This document shows positions 52,812-63,564 of a DNA stretch of 64,000 nucleotides, one piece after another (position 1 is the first letter of the stretch; each line of letters opens with the position of its first letter). The DNA is taken from NCBI RefSeq assembly GCF_013155545.1, contig NZ_JABJVV010000021.1, positions 35,769-99,768 on the forward strand, in the 5' to 3' direction. The notes beneath the pieces were generated by a model. That model made no database searches, had not been told where the DNA came from, and saw only the letters and a list, made by a program, of their open reading frames with translations. Source of the DNA: Caenimonas soli (GTDB lineage: Bacteria > Pseudomonadota > Gammaproteobacteria > Burkholderiales > Burkholderiaceae_C). A program made the position numbers and the translations under genes.

Positions 52812-53404
52812 GAGCCCTGCGCTTTCCCGTTCTGCTGGGGCCGGCCCGCCTCGTCGCGGTACGCCTCTTCGATCTGTTCCACCAGCGATTCGGGCCGGGT
52901 CGCCTCCTCCAGGGCCCGTACCTGGGGATCGTCCGTGACGTGGGCGCCAACCTTCTTGGCGATGCGCTCCAGGATCTGCAGCATCTTGGTGTTCTCCTGC
53001 TCGGACAGCAGGTTGATCTGCAGGTCCAGCTGGTTGCGCCGCTCGCTGATCCGCATGTCGTAGTTCTGGCTGATCAGGATGAAGGTGGAAAGAAAGATCG
53101 CCTCCAGCGACACCACCAGGGTGAGGAAGGTGAAGGGGTAGGGGTCGAATGGCTGGAACCACGGCAGGCTGTTGTAGGCAATCCAGCCGGCAAAAAAAAT
53201 GACGTGGAGCCAGACGAAGCTCATGCGCCCGCAAAAGCGCGCGATCGCCGAGGCCACCCGGTCGGCGCCGTTGCGCTTGGCCATCGAGGCCTTCTCGAGC
53301 TGGTGCATCGCCTGCACGTTCTGCCGGGTGACGTCGTCCTCGGTTTCGGCCCGGCGGTACGCCGGATCGTGCTCGGCGCGGTTGTGGCGGCGAGGAGTGT
53401 TCAT
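52808..53404 (-). CDS. DUF1003 membrane protein
   Basis: 198 residues with two transmembrane helices (FVWLHVIFFAGWIAYNSL and FTFLTLVVSLEAIFLSTFIL), then the family sequence ISQNYDMRISERRNQLDLQINLLSEQE that likely forms a coiled coil. Function unknown. Its start overlaps the DUF72 stop (ATGA). Confidence 0.88.
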   Translation of the reverse strand: MNTPRRHNRAEHDPAYRRAETEDDVTRQNVQAMHQLEKASMAKRNGADRVASAIARFCGRMSFVWLHVIFFAGWIAYNSLPWFQPFDPYPFTFLTLVVSLEAIFLSTFILISQNYDMRISERRNQLDLQINLLSEQENTKMLQILERIAKKVGAHVTDDPQVRALEEATRPESLVEQIEEAYRDEAGRPQQNGKAQGS

Positions 53405-54144
53405 GCCAGTTCCTTGTCGAGGGCCTGCTGCAGGCTCAGTGCATTATGAGCCGCCGCGCCGGCTGCCGTGTTGTCGAAGATGCACCAGACAATGATTCCT
53501 TCGCGCAGCGCGAGCGCCATGCGCCGCGCCAAAGCGGCAATCAAGGCCGGCCCGTACGCCGAGTAGTACATGCGCGGCGAGCCGTGCAGCCGCAGGTAGA
53601 CCAGCCCGGGCCAGCCGCCGGGCAGGGCACCGGCCTCATGGCGGACCGGGTCCGCCAACACCCGGGCTATGCGGTGCCCGGCCAGGAACTCCTCGGCCCG
53701 CGCATCGAACCAGGTGGAGTGGCGCGGCTCGGCGCTGATGGCCCCCGGCCAGCGCTGGCGCAGCGCATGAAAGAAGTCGGCAGCGCTGGCCGGATCGAAT
53801 GCCAGGCCGGGCGGCAGCTGCACCAGCAGGCAGCCCAGCCGCGAACCCAGGCCGCCGGCCTGCGCCAGAAAATCGTCGAGCAAGGGCTCGCAGCCAAGCA
53901 GCTTGCGCTCGTGGGTGATGGTCTTGGGCAGCTTTACGCAGAAGCGGAAGTCCTGCGGAACGCTTTCGGCCCAACGCGCATAGGTGGCCCGGCTGTGCGG
54001 CCGGTAGAACGAGGAGTTGATTTCGCAGGTGTTCAAGCGCGTGGCATAGCGCTGCAGATGCGAGCCCTGCGCGCCGAAGGCGTTTTGCACTGCGGCCGGC
54101 AGGCTCCAGCCTGCGCAGCCGATATAGCTCAGCCGCGGCGCCAC
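53401..54144 (-). CDS. DUF72 (YecE-like) protein
   Basis: 247 residues from GTG 54144 (MAPRLSYIGCAGWSLP); the GTG overlaps the corA stop as TAGTG. TIM-barrel family with YIGCAGWS and INSSFYRPHSRATYARWAESVP near the start and VYLRLHGSPRMYYSAY at the end. Function unknown in all members known to me. Confidence 0.88.
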   Translation of the reverse strand: MAPRLSYIGCAGWSLPAAVQNAFGAQGSHLQRYATRLNTCEINSSFYRPHSRATYARWAESVPQDFRFCVKLPKTITHERKLLGCEPLLDDFLAQAGGLGSRLGCLLVQLPPGLAFDPASAADFFHALRQRWPGAISAEPRHSTWFDARAEEFLAGHRIARVLADPVRHEAGALPGGWPGLVYLRLHGSPRMYYSAYGPALIAALARRMALALREGIIVWCIFDNTAAGAAAHNALSLQQALDKELA

Positions 54145-55253
54145 TAGCGGGCGCTGCTGCGCGCCAGATAGCGTTTGCGCCAGAACACCACGCCCAGCGC
54201 CACCGCGATCAGCGTCATGGTCCCCAGGGCCCACCAAAACCCCAGCTGAACGTGGATCAAGGGCAGGAATTCGAAGTTCATGCCGAAGATGCCGGCGATG
54301 AGGTTCAACGGCAGGAAGATCGCCGTGAGGGCCGTGAGCGTGCGCATGATGTCGTTGGTGCGATGGCTCTGCGCGGAAAAATGGATTTGCACCGCCGTCT
54401 CCGCCGCCTGTTCGATGCGCCGCACATGATGCACCACGCGCTGGATGTGTTCGATCACGTCGCGGGCGCGGGCAATCAGGCCGTCGCGTTCGGCCTGCGA
54501 CAGCGCCATGGGGGGCTGCTCGCGCGCCGTGTCCAGCCATTCCTGCATGGCGTCGTTCTGCTCCTCGCACAGGTCTTCCAGGGTGTGCAGTTCGGCGCGA
54601 GCGGTCAACAGCGCGTTCCAGTTGGCGGTCTCGGAGCGCGGCCGCAGCAGTTCCTGCTGCCAGCGATCCATCTCGGCGCTCAAGTCCTTGCGCAGATCCA
54701 GGTAGCTGTCCACCATCACGTTGATCATGCGCAGCATCAGGTCCGAGGGGCTGGCCGGCAGGCGGCTGCGGCTGACGACCACCGCCCCATCGGACTGCAC
54801 CGCATCGGCCAGGTAGCGCTCGATGAATGAGCGCGCCGTGAAGCAGCCGGAGGGGTGTACCGTGATCAGCAGGTGGTCGAACGTGGCGAATCCGACGGCC
54901 CGCGTACGGATCCGCTGGAATGCGGCCAGTGAATTCGCGGGGTTGGCGGGAGCGGCGCCGCCGTTCAGCTCCACATCGACCTCGCGCGCCGTCGCCAGCC
55001 GCCGGAACACCACCACGTCGTAGATCGAGGTGTAGTCGTAGTTGGAGGGATGCGCGCCGTTCAGCAAGTCCTGCACGTGCAGATCGAGCAACGCCGAGCC
55101 GCCCAATCGCAGCGCCGCTTCCTGCAACCGGGGAAGCTCCTCTTGCAGTGTTTCGCGGTCCAGGTAGATCCAGACGAAGCCCGCCTTCGGCGCCGCCTCC
55201 GGCACCTGTTCCAGGAATCTCAGGGTGCCGGAAGCGAACTCGACGATATGCAT
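54144..55253 (-). CDS. CorA-family divalent metal ion transporter
   Basis: 369 residues. Long cytoplasmic domain, then two C-terminal membrane helices with the GMN signature in FGMNFEFLP near residue 320. The region before the first helix is rich in charged helices (the funnel). Mg or Zn transport; the MNFE loop does not decide which. First gene of the coupled corA-DUF72-DUF1003 set. Confidence 0.9.
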   Translation of the reverse strand: MHIVEFASGTLRFLEQVPEAAPKAGFVWIYLDRETLQEELPRLQEAALRLGGSALLDLHVQDLLNGAHPSNYDYTSIYDVVVFRRLATAREVDVELNGGAAPANPANSLAAFQRIRTRAVGFATFDHLLITVHPSGCFTARSFIERYLADAVQSDGAVVVSRSRLPASPSDLMLRMINVMVDSYLDLRKDLSAEMDRWQQELLRPRSETANWNALLTARAELHTLEDLCEEQNDAMQEWLDTAREQPPMALSQAERDGLIARARDVIEHIQRVVHHVRRIEQAAETAVQIHFSAQSHRTNDIMRTLTALTAIFLPLNLIAGIFGMNFEFLPLIHVQLGFWWALGTMTLIAVALGVVFWRKRYLARSSAR

Positions 55254-55263
55254 GCCCCGATTC

Positions 55264-56265
55264 TCAGGCTTTCAGCCGGCGTGCGGCTTCCAGGGCGAAA
55301 TAGGTCAGCACACCATCGGCGCCGGCGCGCTTGAAGGCCAGCAAGCTTTCCATCATCACCGCGTCATGGTCCAGCCAGCCGTTTTGCGCCGCCGCCTTGA
55401 GCATGGCGTATTCCCCGCTGACCTGGTAGGCGAAGGTCGGCACGCGGAATTCGTCCTTGACCCGCCGCACCACGTCCAGGTAGGGCATGCCGGGTTTGAC
55501 CATCACCATGTCCGCGCCCTCGGCGATGTCCATGGCGACCTCGCGCAGCGCCTCATCGGTGTTGCCCGGGTCCATCTGGTACACCTTCTTGTTGCTCTTG
55601 CCCAGGTTGGCGGCCGAACCGACGGCATCGCGAAACGGCCCATAAAAGGCGCTGGCGTACTTGGCGCTGTAGGCCATGATGCGGGTGTGGATGAGGCCCC
55701 GGCCTTCCAGCGCCGAGCGGATCGCGCCGATGCGCCCGTCCATCATGTCGCTGGGCGCGACGATGTCCACGCCCGCCTCGGCCTGGGTCAGCGCCTGGCG
55801 CACCAGCACTTCGACGGTTTCGTCGTTGAGGATGTAGCCGGTTTCGTCGAGCAGCCCGTCCTGACCGTGGCTGGTGAAGGGGTCCAGCGCCACGTCCGTC
55901 ATGATGCCCAGGCCGGGAAACCTGGTTTTGAGTTCGCGCACCGCGCGCGGCACCAGCCCGTCGGCATTCCAGGCTTCCTGGCCATCGACGGTCTTGAGCT
56001 GGGGATCGATGACCGGGAACAGCGCCATCACCGGGATGCCATGGGCGACGCACTGCTCGGCCACGGGCAGCAACAGGTCCAGGCTGAGGCGCTCCACGCC
56101 GGGCATCGAGGCCACGGCTTCGCGCCGACCGCGCCCGTCCAGCAGGAACACGGGATAGATCAGGTCGTGCGTCGTCAGGGCGTTTTCGCGTACCAGGTTG
56201 CGGGTGAACTCGTCGCGGCGTAGGCGCCGTGGACGGCCTTGGGGGTAAGGGGCGTGAAGGCTCAT
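55264..56265 (-). CDS. hemB: Porphobilinogen synthase (delta-aminolevulinate dehydratase)
   Basis: 333 residues from ATG 56265 (MSLHAPYPQGRPRR). Schiff-base lysines are visible in YSAKYASAFYGPF and VMVKPGMPYLD. The metal loop reads DVALDPFTSHGQDG, with Asp in place of the Cys cluster of zinc enzymes, so this is the Mg-dependent type. It makes porphobilinogen for haem. Divergent from a small-RNA gene and from the HemJ-like gene. Confidence 0.96.
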   Translation of the reverse strand: MSLHAPYPQGRPRRLRRDEFTRNLVRENALTTHDLIYPVFLLDGRGRREAVASMPGVERLSLDLLLPVAEQCVAHGIPVMALFPVIDPQLKTVDGQEAWNADGLVPRAVRELKTRFPGLGIMTDVALDPFTSHGQDGLLDETGYILNDETVEVLVRQALTQAEAGVDIVAPSDMMDGRIGAIRSALEGRGLIHTRIMAYSAKYASAFYGPFRDAVGSAANLGKSNKKVYQMDPGNTDEALREVAMDIAEGADMVMVKPGMPYLDVVRRVKDEFRVPTFAYQVSGEYAMLKAAAQNGWLDHDAVMMESLLAFKRAGADGVLTYFALEAARRLKA

Positions 56266-56391
56266 GCGGGAATTTTGCTCCAACTGCCGCAAAGTCCCCG
56301 GATTGCCCGTCCAACCTGGCGTTAGGTGTACTTCCGTACATGATTTGCATGACAAGTCTGTGCACAGACAGGTAAAACTCGCTCCTTGCTC

Positions 56392-56420
56392 TTGAATCTG
56401 AGCGGGTGGTTTGTTAAATT
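56392..56420 (+). promoter_or_regulatory. Promoter of the candidate anti-hemB small RNA
   Basis: TTGAAT (56392-56397), 17-bp spacer, TAAATT (56415-56420); four of six matches in each box. Start of transcription would be near 56427, matching the first hairpin. Confidence 0.6.
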
Positions 56421-56426
56421 ACGGCT

Positions 56427-56528
56427 GGGCGGCTTGCCGCTCCCCGCTTTTCCTCCCTGAGCGGGTGCCTTAATGTGTGACAGCAACGAGGCTTCCCACC
56501 CCGGCCATTTGAGCCGGGGTTTTTTTTG
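56427..56528 (+). ncRNA. Candidate anti-hemB-type small RNA
   Basis: About 100 nt transcribed divergently from hemB with its own promoter and terminator and no open frame. Hairpin 1 is GCGG-CTTG-CCGC (56429-56440). Hairpin 2 is CCCGC/GCGGG (56443-56447 with 56461-56465), whose loop contains TCCTCCC, complementary to Shine-Dalgarno sequences. Hairpin 3 is the terminator. The betaproteobacterial anti-hemB RNA motif occupies this same position beside hemB; the family match is from memory and needs a covariance search. Confidence 0.65.
56499..56528 (+). terminator. Intrinsic terminator upstream of the HemJ-like gene
   Basis: CCCCGGC/GCCGGGG stem (56499-56505 with 56513-56519, 7-nt loop) followed by eight T. 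It lies between hemB and a rightward gene, so it can only end the small RNA. The remainder of the gap 56266-56391 holds the hemB promoter region and nothing else I can support. Confidence 0.9.
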
Positions 56529-56557
56529 CCTTGTATTATTTCCCTACACTTCGCCCC

Positions 56558-56986
56558 ATGCTCTGGGTCAAGTCCTTGCACATCGTGTTCGTCGCCAGCT
56601 GGTTCGCCGGGCTGTTCTACTTGCCGCGGATTTTCGTCAACCTGGCAATGGTGCCGGCGGATTCGGTGGCGGAGCGTGAGCGGCTGCTGCTGATGGCGCA
56701 CAAGCTGCTGCGATTCACCACCCTGTTGGCGATACCGGCGCTGGGGTTCGGTGTCTGGCTCTGGCTGGGGTACGGCATAGGCCGCGGCCCCGGCAATGGC
56801 TGGATGCACGCCAAGCTGGCCGTTGTGCTGCTGGCAGTGGGCTATCACCATGCCTGCGGAGTTCTTTTGCGCCGGTTCCAGTCGGGTGCGCCGCATCGCA
56901 GCCACACCTGGTTCCGCTGGTTCAACGAGCTGCCGGTGCTGCTGCTGCTGGCCGCGGTCGTGCTGGTCGTGGTCAAACCGTTTTGA
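56558..56986 (+). CDS. HemJ-like (UPF0093/CopD-superfamily) membrane protein
   Basis: 142 residues with four membrane segments. The opening SLHIVFVASWFAGLFYLPRIFV and the later WMHAKLAVV are hallmarks of the protoporphyrinogen IX oxidase HemJ family. Closeness to hemB supports a haem-synthesis role. It is somewhat shorter than many HemJ proteins, and annotation pipelines often call it CopD, so confidence in the exact function is moderate. The start at 56558 follows the terminator by 30 bp. Confidence 0.75.
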   Translation: MLWVKSLHIVFVASWFAGLFYLPRIFVNLAMVPADSVAERERLLLMAHKLLRFTTLLAIPALGFGVWLWLGYGIGRGPGNGWMHAKLAVVLLAVGYHHACGVLLRRFQSGAPHRSHTWFRWFNELPVLLLLAAVVLVVVKPF

Positions 56987-58125
56987 TGTCCTCGCCGACG
57001 CACAAGACTTCGGCCTGGCCGCTTTCCCAGGCCTACGCCGCGCTGATCGTCTACGCCAGCCTCTATCCGTTCACGGGCTGGCGCGACCAGGGCATCGCCC
57101 CCTGGGAGTTCCTGTGGAGCCCGCTGCCCAAGTACTGGACCGCCTTCGACGTCGCTGCCAACGCGGGTGGCTATGTCCCGCTGGGGTTCCTGCTGGCCTT
57201 GAGCTTCTTGCGGCGAGGCGGGCAAAGTCTTGCCCCGGCCGACCGGGTGGTGGCCATCGCAGTCGCGACCCTGGCGGCCGCCGGGCTGTCGCTGGCCATG
57301 GAGGCGCTGCAGACTTATCTGCCGTCGCGCGTGCCCTCGAACGTGGATTTCGTCCTCAATGTGGCTGGGGCGCTGTTGGGGGCCGTGGTGGCCGCAGCCC
57401 TGGAGATGGTCGGGGCGATCGATCGCTGGAGCCGGTTTAGGGTGCGCTGGTTCGTCGAGGACGCCCGCGGCGCCTTGGTGCTGCTCGCGCTCTGGCCGTT
57501 CGCCCTGCTGTTTCCGGCCGCGGTCCCGTTCGGGCTGGGGCAGGTGCTGGAACGGCTGGAGGCCGCCCTGGCCGAGTGGTTGCTGGACACCCCTTTTCTC
57601 GAGTGGTTGCCGGTTCGCGACATCGAGTTGCAGCCCCTGGTCCCAGGGGCGGAATTGATCTGTGTGGCCTTGGGCGCGCTCATTCCCTGCCTGCTGGGTT
57701 ATTCGGTGATCCGGTCGATAGCACGCCGCGCCCTGTTCGCGCTGGCTGCGGTCGCGGTGGGGGTGGGGGCCACAGCCTTGTCAGCGGCGCTGAGTTGGGG
57801 TCCGGCGCATGCCTGGGCCTGGCTCAGCCTGCCGGTGCAGCTGGGTTTGCTGGCGGCGATGGTACTGGCGGCGGCGGCGCTTCCGGCGCCTCGCCGGGCA
57901 TGTGCTGCCCTGGTGCTGGCGGGACTGGTCCTGCACCTGAGCCTGTTGAACCAGGCGCCCGCCAGTGCCTACTTCGCCGACACCTTGCAGGCCTGGGAGC
58001 AGGGCCGGTTCATCCGCTTCAACGGCCTGGCGCAATGGCTGGGCTGGACGTGGCCTTACGCGGCGCTGTTCTATGTGCTGCTCCGTGTCTCGCGCGGCGA
58101 CCCGCAAAATAGAATGGCTACATGA
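56986..58125 (+). CDS. VanZ-family membrane protein
   Basis: 379 residues from ATG 56986, overlapping the previous stop by one base. The N-terminal third carries the VanZ-like block (FDVAANAGGYVPLGFLLALSF and LPSRVPSNVDFVLNVAGALLGA), followed by further membrane helices. The family includes VanZ of teicoplanin resistance, but most members have no known role. Confidence 0.82.
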   Translation: MSSPTHKTSAWPLSQAYAALIVYASLYPFTGWRDQGIAPWEFLWSPLPKYWTAFDVAANAGGYVPLGFLLALSFLRRGGQSLAPADRVVAIAVATLAAAGLSLAMEALQTYLPSRVPSNVDFVLNVAGALLGAVVAAALEMVGAIDRWSRFRVRWFVEDARGALVLLALWPFALLFPAAVPFGLGQVLERLEAALAEWLLDTPFLEWLPVRDIELQPLVPGAELICVALGALIPCLLGYSVIRSIARRALFALAAVAVGVGATALSAALSWGPAHAWAWLSLPVQLGLLAAMVLAAAALPAPRRACAALVLAGLVLHLSLLNQAPASAYFADTLQAWEQGRFIRFNGLAQWLGWTWPYAALFYVLLRVSRGDPQNRMAT

Positions 58126-58460
58126 GCGATGCGAACTCCTATTACGAACGCCACATCTTTTTTTGCCTGAACGAGCGAAAGAACGGCGAGGCCTGTTGCG
58201 CCCAACACCATGCCCAGCAAGCCTTCGACAGGTGCAAGGCACAGGTCAGGTTGCAAGGCCTGGCGGGGCCCGGCCAGGTTCGCGTCAACAAAGCCGGTTG
58301 CCTGGATCGCTGCGCCGCCGGGCCGGTGGCCGTGGTCTATCCCGAGGCCGTCTGGTACACCTATGTCGACGAGCAGGACATCGACGAGATCGTCGAGTCG
58401 CACCTCAAGAACGGCAAGGTGGTGGAGCGCTTGCTGACACCGCCGCATCTGGGACGCTGA
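58122..58460 (+). CDS. Thioredoxin-like [2Fe-2S] ferredoxin
   Basis: 112 residues; HIFFCLNERKNGEACC and later NKAGCLDRCAAGPVAVVYPE give the four cysteines of the thioredoxin-fold 2Fe-2S family. Overlaps the VanZ gene end by 4 bp. Its redox partner is unknown. Confidence 0.88.
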   Translation: MSDANSYYERHIFFCLNERKNGEACCAQHHAQQAFDRCKAQVRLQGLAGPGQVRVNKAGCLDRCAAGPVAVVYPEAVWYTYVDEQDIDEIVESHLKNGKVVERLLTPPHLGR

Positions 58461-58464
58461 CACG

Positions 58465-59091
58465 ATGAATTCCCAGACCCGGCGCTTCCGGCTGGCCGGC
58501 CCGGCCGGAGTCATCGAAGCCCTGCGCGATGAACCGATGGACGCCGCCTCCAAGGGCACGGCCGTGATCGCGCATCCGCACCCTTTGTTCGGCGGGACCA
58601 TGGAAAACAAGGTCGTGCAGACCCTGGCCCGCGCCTTCGTCCTGGCCGGCTGGACCGCCTTGCGCTTCAATTTCAGGGGCGTGGGCGCGACCGAAGGCCA
58701 ACACGATGAGGGCCGCGGCGAGCTGGACGACATGCTGGCCGTGGTGGCGGCAGAGGCGCCTCCCGGCCCATTGGCACTGGCGGGGTTTTCCTTCGGCGGT
58801 TCGGTGGCCGGGTTGGCGGTCGACAAGCTTTGGCCGGTGCGTGCCATCGACAAGATCGTCCTCGTCGGCACCGGCGTTTCGCGTTTGATGCTTCCCGCAC
58901 TCCCCGCCGAGGCCCACGATCGCGCGCTGGTGATTCATGGCGAGCAGGACGACACGGTTCCGCTCTCCGCCGTCATGGACTGGGCCCGCCCGCAGTCACT
59001 TCCCGTTACCGTGGTTCCGGGGGGCGGTCATTTCTTTCACGGACAATTGCCCCTCCTCAAAAGTCTCGTGGTCCGCCACCTCCGTTCCTGA
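58465..59091 (+). CDS. Alpha/beta hydrolase
   Basis: 208 residues with the triad visible: Ser in GFSFGGS, Asp in HGEQDDTVPL, His in GGGHFFHG; oxyanion strand AHPHPLFGGTMENK near residue 35. Resembles small esterases of the YfbB/dienelactone-hydrolase-like group; substrate unknown. Confidence 0.87.
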   Translation: MNSQTRRFRLAGPAGVIEALRDEPMDAASKGTAVIAHPHPLFGGTMENKVVQTLARAFVLAGWTALRFNFRGVGATEGQHDEGRGELDDMLAVVAAEAPPGPLALAGFSFGGSVAGLAVDKLWPVRAIDKIVLVGTGVSRLMLPALPAEAHDRALVIHGEQDDTVPLSAVMDWARPQSLPVTVVPGGGHFFHGQLPLLKSLVVRHLRS

Positions 59092-59104
59092 AGTCCCCGT
59101 TCCC

Positions 59105-60262
59105 ATGAAAAAAATTACGCAGGCCCTGGCCGCGTCCATCCTTGCCCTGTTCTGTTTCGCCGCAGCCGCGCAAACACCCCAGCCTCCGGAGATTGCCGCG
59201 CGCAGCTACCTGCTGCTGGATGTCACGGCCAACCAGATGCTGGCGGCGCGCGATATCGACGTTCCGGTCGAGCCGGCTTCGCTGACCAAGCTCATGAGCG
59301 CCTACCTGGTGTTCGACGCGCTTCGCAGCAAGAAGATCGACCTGAAGCAGACCCTTCCCGTGAGCACGCGGGCCTGGAAGATGCCCGGCTCGCGCATGTT
59401 CATCGACCCCAGCATGCAGGTGCCGGTCGAAGACCTGATCAAGGGGATGATCGTCCAGTCGGGCAACGACGCGACGGTGGTGCTGGCCGAAGGAGTGGGC
59501 GGCACCGTGGAGCGCTTCGTGCAGCTCATGAACGAGCAGGCCAAGGCCCTGGGCATGAAAGCCACCAGTTACCGCAACCCCGAGGGCTTGACCGAGGCCG
59601 GCCACACCACCACCGCTCGCGACCTGGGCATCCTGTCGACGCGGCTGATCCAGGACTTTCCTGACTTCGTGAACTACTACACGATCAAGAAATACCGCTA
59701 CGAGGGCACGCCCACGGCCAACGACACCAACCGCAACATGCTGCTGTTTCGCGACCCGACGGTCGACGGCCTGAAGACCGGGCACACCAACGCCGCCGGC
59801 TACTGCCTCATCGCCACGGCCAAGCGTGACTTCCCGAACGTCGGTGCCCGCAGGGTGATGGCCATCGTGCTGGGCGCCACCAGCGAAAACGCGCGCGCCA
59901 ACGAGGCCCAGAAGCTGCTCAATTGGGGCTATACCGCCTACGAGGCCATCAAGCTGTTCGATGCGAACCAGGCCGTGGTCACCCCCGAGGTCTGGAAAGG
60001 CACCCAGAAAACCGCCAAGCTGGGCCGGCCCCAGGCCGTGGTGGTGGCTGTGCCGGCCGGCACGGCCATGCGGGTCAAGACCCAGGTCGCCCGGCCCGAT
60101 CCCTTGATCGCGCCCCTGACCAAGGGCCAGGTCGTCGGGACCCTCAAGATCAGTTCGGGCGACCAGCCTCTGCTGGACGTCCCCTTGATGGCGCTGGAGA
60201 CGGTCGAGCAGGCCGGTGTTCTCAGCCGGGCCTGGGATGCCCTGCGGCTCTGGATTAAGTAA
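59105..60262 (+). CDS. dacA: D-alanyl-D-alanine carboxypeptidase (PBP5/6 family)
   Basis: 385 residues from ATG 59105 with a signal peptide (ALAASILALFCFAAAAQ). All active-site motifs are present: SLTK (about residues 60-63), SGN in QSGNDATV, KTG in GLKTGHTNA. The C-terminal domain ends in an amphipathic anchor (LSRAWDALRLWIK). It trims the terminal D-Ala of peptidoglycan stem peptides. Confidence 0.94.
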   Translation: MKKITQALAASILALFCFAAAAQTPQPPEIAARSYLLLDVTANQMLAARDIDVPVEPASLTKLMSAYLVFDALRSKKIDLKQTLPVSTRAWKMPGSRMFIDPSMQVPVEDLIKGMIVQSGNDATVVLAEGVGGTVERFVQLMNEQAKALGMKATSYRNPEGLTEAGHTTTARDLGILSTRLIQDFPDFVNYYTIKKYRYEGTPTANDTNRNMLLFRDPTVDGLKTGHTNAAGYCLIATAKRDFPNVGARRVMAIVLGATSENARANEAQKLLNWGYTAYEAIKLFDANQAVVTPEVWKGTQKTAKLGRPQAVVVAVPAGTAMRVKTQVARPDPLIAPLTKGQVVGTLKISSGDQPLLDVPLMALETVEQAGVLSRAWDALRLWIK

Positions 60263-60268
60263 CGCCCA

Positions 60269-60297
60269 TTGAGCGTTTTCCCCGACCGGGATATACT
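60269..60297 (+). promoter_or_regulatory. Promoter of the str operon
   Basis: TTGAGC (60269-60274), 17-bp spacer, TATACT (60292-60297). Start near 60304 gives a leader of about 70 nt before rpsL. It begins only 7 bp after dacA. Confidence 0.8.
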
Positions 60298-60374
60298 CGA
60301 GGGCTTTCCCGCAATTTGGGGCGGGAGAAGCTTTCCTGTAAGTTTTTCTATTTATCGACGTTTAGGGACGTTTA

Positions 60375-60752
60375 ATGCCAACCATCAATCAACTCGTGCG
60401 TCACGGGCGGGAGGTCGAAAAGACCAAATCCAAGAGCCCGGCGATGCAGAACAGCCCCCAGCGCCGGGGCGTGTGCACCCGCGTGTACACCACGACGCCA
60501 AAGAAGCCGAACTCGGCGCTTCGTAAAGTTGCCAAGGTGCGCCTGACCAACGGTTTCGAAGTCATTTCCTACATCGGCGGCGAAGGCCACAACCTGCAGG
60601 AGCACTCGGTGGTGCTCGTGCGCGGCGGCCGCGTCAAGGACTTGCCCGGTGTGCGTTACCACATCGTGCGCGGTTCGCTGGACCTGCAAGGCGTGAAAGA
60701 CCGCAAGCAGTCCCGCTCCAAGTACGGCGCCAAGCGTCCGAAGAAGGCTTAA
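60375..60752 (+). CDS. rpsL: 30S ribosomal protein S12
   Basis: 125 residues (MPTINQLVRHGREVEKTKSK); the conserved TTPKKPNSALRK and GGRVKDLPGVRYH segments that decide streptomycin response are both intact wild-type sequences. Confidence 0.98.
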   Translation: MPTINQLVRHGREVEKTKSKSPAMQNSPQRRGVCTRVYTTTPKKPNSALRKVAKVRLTNGFEVISYIGGEGHNLQEHSVVLVRGGRVKDLPGVRYHIVRGSLDLQGVKDRKQSRSKYGAKRPKKA

Positions 60753-60914
60753 GAGTTTTTTAGTTTGTCGGTGCTCGTTCGGCCCTGGCAGGCTGAATGT
60801 GCGTAGTGACCCGAAGCGCGGAATTGTCTGTGTGGGTCGAGTAAGCGGGGGCCTGATGGCTCTCTAGGCTCCCGGAAGGGGCAGGCCAGCTGAAGCAAAT
60901 ATAGAGGTGAAAAA
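60753..60914 (+). promoter_or_regulatory. rpsL-rpsG intercistronic region
   Basis: 162 bp without a gene. In E. coli the equivalent region is the S7 translational repressor site. GC-rich complementary stretches (GGGGGCCTGATGG and GGGGCAGGCC with CCTAGG-like partners) suggest folding. No promoter was recognised. Confidence 0.35.
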
Positions 60915-61388
60915 ATGCCACGTCGTCGCGAAGTCCCTAAACGTGAAATCCTGCCGGATCCCAAGTACGGCAATGTCGAGCTCGCCAAGTTCATGAACGT
61001 CATCATGCAAGGCGGCAAGAAGGCGATCGCCGAGCGCATCGTCTACGGCGCGCTCGAGCAGATCGAGAAGAAGAACCCCGGCAAAGACCCGGTGGAAGCC
61101 TTCACCATGGCGATCAACAACGTCAAGCCCATGGTCGAGGTGAAGTCCCGCCGCGTCGGCGGCGCCAACTACCAGGTGCCCGTCGAAGTGCGCCCGGTTC
61201 GCCGCCTCGCGCTGTCGATGCGCTGGCTGAAGGAAGCCGCCAAGAAGCGCGGCGAGAAGTCCATGGCGTTGCGCCTGGCCAACGAACTCATGGAAGCCAC
61301 GGAAGGCCGCGGCGGTGCCATGAAAAAGCGTGACGAAGTGCACCGCATGGCCGAGGCGAACAAGGCATTCAGCCACTTCCGCTTCTAA
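60915..61388 (+). CDS. rpsG: 30S ribosomal protein S7
   Basis: 157 residues (MPRRREVPKREILPDPKYGN), standard length; nucleates assembly of the 30S head. Preceded by AGAGGTG. Confidence 0.98.
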   Translation: MPRRREVPKREILPDPKYGNVELAKFMNVIMQGGKKAIAERIVYGALEQIEKKNPGKDPVEAFTMAINNVKPMVEVKSRRVGGANYQVPVEVRPVRRLALSMRWLKEAAKKRGEKSMALRLANELMEATEGRGGAMKKRDEVHRMAEANKAFSHFRF

Positions 61389-61455
61389 AAACCGTCCCCA
61401 TCTGGAGTACGGGCCCGCCACGAGCGGGCCTGTGCCCGTTTAACGAAAGATTATC

Positions 61456-63558
<2,103 letters not shown>

Positions 63559-63564
63559 AAACCC

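Noticed and set aside
60261..60279. Weak terminator after dacA
   Set aside because: AACGC/GCGTT is only a 5-bp stem with four T, and it overlaps the -35 of the str promoter; too weak to call.
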